The translations under genes were made by a program, and so were the position numbers. The notes below the pieces were generated by a model, which was not told the DNA's origin, searched no databases, and saw only the letters and a list, made by a program, of their open reading frames with translations. A stretch of DNA of 64,000 nucleotides from Cyclobacteriaceae bacterium (GTDB lineage Bacteria > Bacteroidota > Bacteroidia > Cytophagales > Cyclobacteriaceae), in contig JANQOR010000041.1 of assembly GCA_028285685.1 (NCBI GenBank), positions 350,265-414,264 on the forward strand, read 5' to 3'. The number at the start of each line of letters is the position of its first letter. The first letter of the stretch is position 1. Below are positions 43,230 through 50,753 of this stretch, one piece after another.

Positions 43230-44753
43230 ATGAACGCTCTAACTAAACAACTGCCTAAAATTGACAGCTTACTTCTTAAAGGTAACCCAAAGGCTGACAG
43301 CACTATTCAAGCCGACACTGAATATGTGAGAATGCTCATTGAAGAAGCAGGTAAGGAAGATGCGCTGCTAAGTGGGTATGTGCTATGGGCAGTGGCAATT
43401 TTTGTAATACTCGCCCTGATCGCCTTGGTTTTTATTCCTCCATTGTTGACAAAGGAGGTGAGAGGGGATGCTGTGAGGATTGAGTTGGAAAATAAAGTAC
43501 GCCTAACAATAGCACAGACAATAGCTGGACTGGGGTTGGTGCTTACTTTCTTAACTGCGTTCATTGGAACAAGGACTGACAATAAGCAATTTCTAAAGCA
43601 AATGGAGATCCAAACGGTTTCCGATCGCATAGAACGGATGCAACAGCGCAAAGAGAGTATTGAGGCAGCTAACGCCATGCTTATTTCCTCAAATCAAAAT
43701 GCTGTTGCGATGATAAATGCAGCAAAGGAAAATGCACTTTCTGCAGGTCAGGTCGCTGAAACCAACAAGACGGCAATCATCGAGGCGGCAGACCGGAATA
43801 AGGATGCTCTGCTGCAAAATACTAAAACACTTGACGCCACTTCTGTCAGAAATTTTCAAGCCAAGGAATTGGAAGTTTACGAATCCACTAAGAAAGAGCT
43901 GTTCATAAAGGCCATTGAATATTTGAACGCCGATAATACTGTAAGTGAAATGTCAGGACTTGAGATACTCAGAGATCTTTCAACCGATCCCAAATACGAG
44001 CAGAGAGTTGGGAGAATTGTGAACGAATATGTCAACCTGCATAGTAAAAAGACTAGTCCGCAGGAGTTGATAATGAGTGAGCTAAACAAAAGGATAGGGA
44101 GTGTCCAACTTCTTAGTTTTTCGACTAGAACCCAGGTATCCATGGGAGTTCTAGACCTTGGCGAAAGGAAAGATCACGTGCTACATAATCTTTACACAGC
44201 GACGATTTTTTCTCTACCAGCTCCATGGACTTTATATGATTTTTATGAGGAGAAGAAAGGAAATCGTAGAATTAATATACGAGAAAATGCGCTGGCAGGT
44301 CCGGAGTTTTTCGAGCTTCTTTGGAACGCTGTAAACACATTGGGAATTCAAATAGATTCGGATATTATTCAGGACGCTGATCTTCTAGGTTCCACGTTTC
44401 TTAAGGCGATGTCCTTGGACACAGTCGGGATTAGCTCGTTCCCCGGAGCATTTGATGTCGACGAAAGTAGGGAAATCGACGTAGCTTTCGATATTCTCGC
44501 TGGATTGAATACTTACAAGAGCATTTTTAAAACAAACGTCCTGCGGTATTTTCCAACACATAAGATCAGAAGTGCCGAAAATTCCGTAATTCTCGTTAGG
44601 AACGGACACGAAGTCAGGCAAATAGGAAAAGGCAACTTACATGTCATTGTCTCTGATAGCGTTTATAGACATGAAATAGTACATTTGAATCGGAATAGGA
44701 CTCCTGGAGAATTTTTTAGCATTTTGGCAGATGATTGGCTAGTTTTTTTTTAG
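43230..44753 (+). CDS. Uncharacterised two-helix membrane protein (copy 2 of a tandem pair)
   Basis: A 507-residue paralogue of the protein at 41522-43018 with the same layout: N-terminal tail, membrane segment VLWAVAIFVILALIALVFI, linker KEVRGDAVRIELENKVRLT, second membrane segment, Ala/Asn-rich helical region, FIKAIEYLNAD ... MSGLEILRDLSTDP, and a C-terminal domain that keeps LxTYKSIFK and the following PxxKI...AENS pattern while the middle has diverged strongly. The divergence is well beyond that of a recent duplication, which suggests the two were retained for different specificities. Confidence 0.72.
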   Translation: MNALTKQLPKIDSLLLKGNPKADSTIQADTEYVRMLIEEAGKEDALLSGYVLWAVAIFVILALIALVFIPPLLTKEVRGDAVRIELENKVRLTIAQTIAGLGLVLTFLTAFIGTRTDNKQFLKQMEIQTVSDRIERMQQRKESIEAANAMLISSNQNAVAMINAAKENALSAGQVAETNKTAIIEAADRNKDALLQNTKTLDATSVRNFQAKELEVYESTKKELFIKAIEYLNADNTVSEMSGLEILRDLSTDPKYEQRVGRIVNEYVNLHSKKTSPQELIMSELNKRIGSVQLLSFSTRTQVSMGVLDLGERKDHVLHNLYTATIFSLPAPWTLYDFYEEKKGNRRINIRENALAGPEFFELLWNAVNTLGIQIDSDIIQDADLLGSTFLKAMSLDTVGISSFPGAFDVDESREIDVAFDILAGLNTYKSIFKTNVLRYFPTHKIRSAENSVILVRNGHEVRQIGKGNLHVIVSDSVYRHEIVHLNRNRTPGEFFSILADDWLVFF

Positions 44754-44796
44754 AATTATTGGGCGGTCATGGCACCTCCTGATATGCTAGTAATTT

Positions 44797-45352
44797 TCAT
44801 TTTTTGCCGTAAAGGCCGAAGATGACGATGTCCATGGCGTCTGTGCCGTGGGGGGCTTCTTCCTGGCGGAAGGTTTTGATGAGTTCTTTTGATTTGTCTT
44901 TGCCGAATCCGTCCTTGTTCATTTTGGTGTTGGTCTGCTTGATGGCGTTGATTAGAGTTTCGTTGTTGGTGGTGTTGATTCGGAAGTAGGGAAGGGTTGG
45001 ATTTTTTCTTCCACCATTTCGTGAATGAGATCGTACTTGGCTTTTTGGGATGGTGCTTCCGATGTACTTTTTGATGACCTGGAAGCCGGCTTTGGTGAGG
45101 CGTTTGTATATTCCGTCGTGGAAGGAGTGTTCTTTCATGGAGTCTTCGCCCACGGAGTTGTGATCGAACCAGTAGTAAATGGCCTTATTTTCTCGGTACT
45201 GATAGTACTTTTTGATAGCTCTATTACATGGCGGATCCGCTTGGGGTCTTTGACATAGAATGAGTTCTGGGGCTGACGAAATGACTGAGTCAGAGCATAA
45301 GACCTTGGCTACTACATTCTCCTACAATTACGGCAAAAATGGAATCAAGGTC
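44797..45352 (-). pseudogene. Decayed phage terminase large subunit, C-terminal nuclease part
   Basis: On the minus strand the three frames in succession spell parts of a terminase nuclease domain: DLDSIFAVIVGE (from 45352), then NSFYVKDPKRIRHVIE (from 45266), then RAIKKYYQYRENKAIYYWF and DHNSVGEDS (from 45222) down to the stop at 44797. Frame breaks lie between about 45315 and 45266 and near 45220. The order D-x-D-x, FYVKDPKRI, YYWFDH and the closing GTDAMDIVIFG resembles the RNase-H-like nuclease of phage terminases as I remember it. The N-terminal ATPase part is missing. It is therefore a prophage relic. The last 117 codons (from 45153) are still open. Confidence 0.68.
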
Positions 45353-45478
45353 AGTGCTCCTCACTTTCTTAGAATGTTCAACCCGGCTCATCCAACTGTG
45401 ATTTGGACAGACTGCAGCAGTCTCAGGATCGCTCCCGAAAGTGCAAGGTGTGTCGAGTCATCATAAATCAATACATCT

Positions 45479-45592
45479 ATGAAAACCACCGTTGAATTCT
45501 TCAAATTCCTGTTTTGGAACAGAGCTGAGCCACACTGGTCCATTGTCATGTGGTTCATTGTGATTCTGACCATCAAGTTGATGTTTGAGTGA
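45479..45592 (+). CDS. Small membrane protein (37 residues)
   Basis: An ATG-started frame giving a 37-residue protein with a charged start (MKTTVEFFKFLFWNRAEP) and one hydrophobic helix (WSIVMWFIVILTIKLM). The gene ends 40 bp before the ATG of the next gene. The composition is convincing for a single-pass membrane peptide, but no family is known and there is no other support. Confidence 0.45.
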   Translation: MKTTVEFFKFLFWNRAEPHWSIVMWFIVILTIKLMFE

Positions 45593-45632
45593 TTTTAAAG
45601 TAACTTCATCTCCGTACTTAAAACCACCAACT

Positions 45633-46322
45633 ATGATACTTCTTGAAATTGCTCAGGATCCGGATAGCCTGAATCAGGTCATTCAGGGAATGCAAGCTCA
45701 GATTGATAGCCTTGGTCAGATTGTGCAATCTTCGATGCCCGTTACAGATTCTCAGATCCTCGGGGAGGTCAGAGATTATTATGAAGACTCATGGTCAGAC
45801 TTAAAGTGGACCATTGGAATAGTTCTGACAACACTAGCGGTCATAATTCCTATTTTAACCACTATCATTCAAAAATGGAATTTTAAAATTGAAAAGAAGC
45901 ACATTGCCCAAGATGTGCATAACATGGTCATTAATGGGATAGATGAAAAAGCTGAGGAGAGACTGGAGGAGTTCTCAGATAGGCTAAACCAAAATCATGG
46001 AGCTATGGAAGCAAACTTTGGATTAGTCTTGTATGATCTAAAAATGTATCAGCAATCTATTTTCGCCTTGCGGAGGGCGATAAACAGCTACCTCAAGGCA
46101 CTTGATTTCAAAGATGTAAGCAGCATTCTGCCACATATGCAAAAAAGCCTTCAAGAGGTAGATTTTGAGACCTTCGAGAAGGCCACTCGAGTCATTGGTC
46201 AAAAGCCGCTTGATGAGCTATTGAAGCTTATTCAAGAAACTGACAAGGAAGGTATTACAACGATCAATTTAGCGCAGCTCAAGTTGGAATGGGAACGAGT
46301 TAGCCAAAAAGGCACAAAGTGA
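45633..46322 (+). CDS. Membrane-anchored helical protein of unknown function
   Basis: A 229-residue protein from the ATG at 45633 (an in-frame TTG at 45585 would add 16 residues). It has an N-terminal helical part, one membrane segment (WTIGIVLTTLAVIIPILTTII) near residue 70, and a cytoplasmic helical part with TPR-like features (NFGLVLYDLKMYQQSIFALRRAI). I recognise no family. It overlaps the GTG start of the integrase reading frame by 4 bp, so it is probably carried by the same element. Confidence 0.68.
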   Translation: MILLEIAQDPDSLNQVIQGMQAQIDSLGQIVQSSMPVTDSQILGEVRDYYEDSWSDLKWTIGIVLTTLAVIIPILTTIIQKWNFKIEKKHIAQDVHNMVINGIDEKAEERLEEFSDRLNQNHGAMEANFGLVLYDLKMYQQSIFALRRAINSYLKALDFKDVSSILPHMQKSLQEVDFETFEKATRVIGQKPLDELLKLIQETDKEGITTINLAQLKLEWERVSQKGTK

Positions 46323-47571
46323 AGAAACCCCCACGCCATATCGGCCTATCCATAGTCAAGCGCAAGTCCGGTAAGCAAGTGTACCAGTCACGGCTATGGA
46401 ATCCGATCCTGGGCAAAATCGGCAAAAAGAAGACTTGGGAAAGTACCGACTTGGAAGAAGTACTTCAACTGCACTATCAGCTCAAAAAAGACTATGAAGC
46501 AAACGGATATGAAATCATTAGGGAAGTTCCGGATCAAAAACCCGAGATCAGAATCGAAATGTTACTGGATGCAGCAGCACGGAAAAGTACTTAAATGATG
46601 ATCCGGATCTGGTCGCAAAACACGAGGCACGCAGTCGAAATCAAAGGTACATTGGTGACACAATCAGATACATTCGAACATTTCTCAAAGTCCTATCATC
46701 TAACGGTGTGGTACTAGGCAGAGCACACGTCTCAGTGCTGAGTAAGGAAGCTGTGGGATTATTTTATGATCATCTAGAAGAGAGGTTCACTGCACAAGAC
46801 ATTGCAGCTGAAACCTGGAACAAGCATATAAACGCCAACAAGTACTGGTGCAAGTTCCTGGTCAAAAAAGGTATCATTGGATCCAACCCAGGATCCAACC
46901 CATTTGAGACGGTCAAACTGAAAACGGTCTTTCGAGACCCGCAGGCTATGGAACTCGAAGAAGCCGAAAAACTCATTGCAATGATCACTCCTGATAATGG
47001 CATTAGCACCAAAGGTGTGAAACGAGTCGAAAAGGTAGACTTCTACCGGCCCTGGCTAGCCGATTACCTTATGGTCAGTGTTCTCATTGGCGGTAGACCT
47101 GGAGAGATTGTGAACCTTAGATGGAATCAGGTCACACCAAACTACGTGGCACTAATCAATTACAAGGTCAATCACGCTACGAACGAAACTCACCACCGCA
47201 ACTATGTCTATATCAATCCGGAGTTGGCGACTATCCTGGCAAGATTAACAAAGCATCAAAAATCAGAAGACGACTATGTATTGGTTCCTGATACCAAAAA
47301 CAGAACCGGTCTTCGACAGTTTGTCAACAAGGCGTTCAAGCATTACTGGAAGCAGGTCAATCCGGACAAGAACCTGACGCTAAATAATCTACGACATACT
47401 TACATTAATGCCATCCTCAATTCCATTGGAGAAGAAGGTATTCCAGTCCACAACAAAAAGGAGACCGCAGTCCGTCATTATTTAAGCAAAAAGCGGCGCC
47501 AAAACTGGGAAGAGGGCAAGGTATTATTTGGCTTTGATCCAGCGATTTTAGAAGGAAAACTGTCCCACTAA
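46319..47571 (+). pseudogene. Tyrosine recombinase (integrase), frameshifted
   Basis: The gene reads from the GTG at 46319 through 91 codons and stops at 46592-46594. The continuation lies in the -1 frame: KYLNDDPDLVAKHEARSRNQ and onward to 47571, joined at the A-run near 46583-46586. One missing A would restore a protein of about 417 residues. Features are an N-terminal arm-binding-like part, a SAM-like core-binding domain, and the catalytic domain with GGRPGEIVNLRW (first Arg), NNLRHTYIN (H/R pair) and RHYLSKKRR (candidate Tyr). It points toward the 3' end of tRNA-Asp 69 bp away, the usual place for an element integrase. Loss of function or a sequencing error are the two explanations. Confidence 0.75.
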
Positions 47572-47596
47572 ACTGTCCCACTGGCATTTTTCCACA

Positions 47597-47628
47597 TAAA
47601 AAAAGCACTTACAAAAGTGTAAGTGCTT
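47597..47628 (-). terminator. Rho-independent terminator of tRNA-Asp
   Basis: An 11-bp perfect stem (AAGCACTTACA / TGTAAGTGCTT) with a 4-base loop, followed on the minus strand by a run of T residues. It lies just downstream of the tRNA gene on its strand and may also stop transcripts from the integrase side less efficiently. Confidence 0.85.
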
Positions 47629-47639
47629 GATTATTAAAG

Positions 47640-47713
47640 CGGTCCGGACGGGACTCGAACCCGCGACCTCCTGCGTGACAGGCAGGCATTCTAACCAGCT
47701 GAACTACCGGACC
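47640..47713 (-). tRNA. tRNA-Asp (anticodon GTC)
   Basis: A 74-base cloverleaf on the minus strand. The acceptor stem pairs GGTCCGG (5') with CCGGACC, followed by discriminator G; CCA is not encoded. The anticodon stem CCTGC/GCAGG holds the loop with GTC, and GGTTCGAGTCC is the T-loop region. Its 3' end faces the integrase, so it is the likely attachment site of the neighbouring element. Confidence 0.95.
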
Positions 47714-47730
47714 ATTACTAGCTGAATCCC

Positions 47731-47748
47731 TCCCGATAGCTATCGGGA
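47731..47748. repeat. Perfect 18-bp palindrome TCCCGATAGCTATCGGGA
   Basis: A perfect inverted repeat in the space between tRNA-Asp and hutH, followed by TTTCGGGAG, which could pair again with the left arm. I remember this kind of palindrome as an abundant intergenic element in Bacteroidota genomes; only one copy was noticed here. Confidence 0.7.
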
Positions 47749-47910
47749 TTTCGGGAGACCTCCTTTAAAAGTGACGCAAAAGTAAGTGGTCAATATCTAT
47801 TAAGCAATAGCTCCTATCAAGAAAAAACAGAATAAAAGGAAACTCCTCATTTTTCCCTACCATCTTTCGTCCGAATGGATATAATTTTGGCCGCATAACC
47901 TACGCAATTA

Positions 47911-49491
47911 ATGAGAGAATTTCCGCCTTTATTCAACTATGGTGAAGACCATCTTACCGCTGGAATTGCGTTGTCCATTGCGAGAGGAACTACGCAAGGG
48001 GTCATCAGTGAATCTGCGCGTAAGCGGGTTCGAAAAAGTAGCCAGGTTGTTGAGAACATTGGCAACGGTGACAAGGCGGTTTACGGCATCAACACCGGAT
48101 TTGGTCCACTGTGTACCACCATGATCTCGAAGGAGGAAACCAAAATCCTTCAACAAAATATATTGATGAGCCATGCCGTAGGTGTGGGTAATCCGATACC
48201 AAATGAAATCGCCAAATTGATGCTCATCCTCAAGGTTCATGCACTTAGCAAAGGATTCTCAGGAGTCAAAGAGTCGACACTGGATCGAATTATCTGGCAC
48301 ATTGATAACGATGTAATACCGATTGTACCCTCACAGGGATCTGTTGGTGCCTCCGGTGATCTGGCACCTCTCTCCCACCTATTCCTCCCTTTAATTGGCT
48401 TGGGAAAAGTGCAGTACAAGAATAAGACGGTACCTGCAGAGGAATTTTTGTCTAAGGAATCTTTAGACCCATTGACACTTGGATCTAAGGAAGGGTTAGG
48501 CCTCATTAATGGGACGCAATTCATTGCAGCTTATGCAGTGAGCGTTGTGGAAAAATTGCAAAACGTACTCGCCCACGCCGATATCACCGGCGCTATGATG
48601 ATAGAGGCGCTCCTTGCTTCAGTAAAACCATTTGCTAAAGAGCTACATGAACTTCGTGGTTACAAAGGCACTCAGTATGTGGCTGCTGTTGTTCGGGCAC
48701 TTCTACACGAATCTGAGGTGGTGGCCTCTCATGCCAACTGTACCAGGGTTCAGGACCCCTACTCACTCCGATGCATCCCACAGGTCCATGGCGCCTCGCG
48801 TAATTCGTGGTTGCATCTAAAAGAGCTGCTCGAAGTTGAGTTAAACTCGGTCACTGACAACCCGATCGTCTTCAACGAAGACCACACCATCAGTGGCGGT
48901 AATTTCCATGGACAACCAATGGCACTTCCTTTGGACTATGCATGTATTGCAGCCGCGGAGATAGGTAATATATCTGACCGTCGGATCTACCTCTCCCTGG
49001 AAGGTGATACACCTGACGTGCCCAAACTCCTTTTGAAGGAAACAGGGACAAATTCAGGGTTTATGATTCCGCAGTACACTACAGCTGCTCTGGTGAGTGA
49101 AAACAAAGGTCTCTGTTTCCCCGCCAGCGCCGACAGCATACCAACTTCACTTGGCCAGGAAGACCATGTCAGCATGGGTTCGATCAGTGGAAGGAAGGCA
49201 TTACAGGTGGTGGAAAATGTCGAGAAAATCATTGGTATTGAGCTGTATTGCGCGGCTCAGGCCCTGGACTTTCATCGGCCTAAAAAATCAAGCGCAATTA
49301 TGGCAGCCATTCATGACCATGTCAGATCCAAAATCGATCACATTGAAAAGGACCGAATCATGTACGAGGAGATGGATCTGGCAATTAATCTAATTCGGGG
49401 TGGAGAGCTTCTGAGGATAGCGAACGAGGTGGCTGATAACAACGAGCTGTCACTTGGAGAAGAATTGGTTTCTGACTTTTACTACTACTAG
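47911..49491 (+). CDS. hutH: Histidine ammonia-lyase
   Basis: A 526-residue enzyme that removes ammonia from L-histidine to give urocanate, the first step of histidine degradation. The motif GSVGASGDLAPLSH contains Ala147-Ser148-Gly149, which cyclise to the MIO electrophile. The pattern YGINTGFGPL near residue 58 and QEDHVSMGS near residue 412 are family features. It is the first gene of hutH-hutI-hutU, with hutI starting at the very next base after the stop. The length is slightly above the usual 505-515. Confidence 0.96.
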   Translation: MREFPPLFNYGEDHLTAGIALSIARGTTQGVISESARKRVRKSSQVVENIGNGDKAVYGINTGFGPLCTTMISKEETKILQQNILMSHAVGVGNPIPNEIAKLMLILKVHALSKGFSGVKESTLDRIIWHIDNDVIPIVPSQGSVGASGDLAPLSHLFLPLIGLGKVQYKNKTVPAEEFLSKESLDPLTLGSKEGLGLINGTQFIAAYAVSVVEKLQNVLAHADITGAMMIEALLASVKPFAKELHELRGYKGTQYVAAVVRALLHESEVVASHANCTRVQDPYSLRCIPQVHGASRNSWLHLKELLEVELNSVTDNPIVFNEDHTISGGNFHGQPMALPLDYACIAAAEIGNISDRRIYLSLEGDTPDVPKLLLKETGTNSGFMIPQYTTAALVSENKGLCFPASADSIPTSLGQEDHVSMGSISGRKALQVVENVEKIIGIELYCAAQALDFHRPKKSSAIMAAIHDHVRSKIDHIEKDRIMYEEMDLAINLIRGGELLRIANEVADNNELSLGEELVSDFYYY

Positions 49492-50730
49492 ATGGAAACC
49501 TCCTCAACACTCATTGGACCATTTACCCAACTTGTTTCTCTTGAGGGGCTTTCCCTAAAGGGTGCTATCAAGGATGAATTGCTAACACCCATTTCGAATG
49601 CTGGCGTTTTAGTGAAAGATGGACTAATTCTGAAGGTTGGAGATTTTGGCGAGCTAAGTCAAGAATCAGATCAAACCATCGAGGTTGAGGGATCACAAGT
49701 TTGCCTGCCCGGATTCGTTGATTCACACACACACATCTGCTTCGGCGGCAGCCGGGCAAGAGATTATGCCGCCCGCAACAATGGTAAGACCTATCTCGAA
49801 ATTGCCCGTGAAGGTGGAGGAATCTGGGATACGGTGACCAAGACAAGAGAAGCCAATGCAGATGAATTAGTTGTGGGTATTGTAAGAAGAGCTAATAGAC
49901 ACCTTACTGAAGGTGTGACAACGATAGAAGTGAAAAGTGGCTATGGCTTGTCTGTGGATGAGGAGTTAAAAATGTTGAGAGCGGTAGCCAAAGCCGGAGA
50001 AAAAATAGCTCCCAATCTTGTTCCGACTTGTCTTGCTGCTCACATCCTTCCACGAGATTTCCACGGAAATCATGGTGATTATCTCAATCACATCAGCCAG
50101 GAGCTTTTTCCCACTTTGATCGAGGAAAAGCTAACCAACCGAATGGACGCCTTCATTGAAGAAGAAGCTTTCTCCTCGGCAATCACGACCGAATATTTCC
50201 TAAAGTCAAAGGAGCTTGGATTTGACATCACTGTTCACGCGGATCAGTTCAGTTCCGGTGGTAGTGAGGTTGCAGTAAATGTGAACGCAATAAGCGCAGA
50301 TCACCTGGAAGCCAGCGGACAAAAAGAAATTGAGATTTTGAGCAAAAGCAACACCATTGCGACCGCTCTACCCGGAGCTTCGATGGGATTGGGAGTGGCT
50401 TTCACTCCCGGGAGAAAAATCCTTGACGCCGGAGGCGCTTTAGCGATTGCTAGTGACTGGAACCCGGGATCAGCACCCATGGGTGATCTACTGGTGCAGG
50501 CATGTGTTTTGGGTTCATACGAAAAACTCTCCAATGCCGAAGTTTTGGCTGGAATTACCTTCCGTGCTGCTGCGGCATTAAACCTACATGATCGTGGAAG
50601 ATTGGTCGCCGGAGCAAAAGCCGACCTTACCATCTTCAAAACCGATCACTACAACGAAATCTTCTATCACCAAGGAAAACTGAAACCTTCGATGGTTTTC
50701 AAAGAGGGGAAACTGGTACATAGTAATTAG
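49492..50730 (+). CDS. hutI: Imidazolonepropionase
   Basis: A 412-residue amidohydrolase that opens 4-imidazolone-5-propionate to N-formimino-L-glutamate. The metal site shows as DSHTHICFGGSR near residue 77, HADQFSSGG near residue 253 and ASDWNPGS near residue 325. The ATG begins immediately after the hutH stop codon. It uses a zinc or iron ion. The order here (HutH, HutI, HutU) differs from the pathway order, which has no functional meaning by itself. Confidence 0.95.
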   Translation: METSSTLIGPFTQLVSLEGLSLKGAIKDELLTPISNAGVLVKDGLILKVGDFGELSQESDQTIEVEGSQVCLPGFVDSHTHICFGGSRARDYAARNNGKTYLEIAREGGGIWDTVTKTREANADELVVGIVRRANRHLTEGVTTIEVKSGYGLSVDEELKMLRAVAKAGEKIAPNLVPTCLAAHILPRDFHGNHGDYLNHISQELFPTLIEEKLTNRMDAFIEEEAFSSAITTEYFLKSKELGFDITVHADQFSSGGSEVAVNVNAISADHLEASGQKEIEILSKSNTIATALPGASMGLGVAFTPGRKILDAGGALAIASDWNPGSAPMGDLLVQACVLGSYEKLSNAEVLAGITFRAAAALNLHDRGRLVAGAKADLTIFKTDHYNEIFYHQGKLKPSMVFKEGKLVHSN

Positions 50731-50753
50731 TTATTTGAAATTTGAGTTATTGA

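Noticed and set aside
45260-45466. Plus-strand open frame of 68 codons
   Set aside because: It lies opposite the terminase relic and its translation has no protein character of its own; treated as antisense to decayed coding DNA.
46575-46600. Programmed -1 frameshift in the integrase gene
   Set aside because: The run has only four A residues and the codons CGG AAA AGT do not form a canonical slippery heptamer; no clear downstream pseudoknot was seen. A mutation or sequencing slip is simpler.
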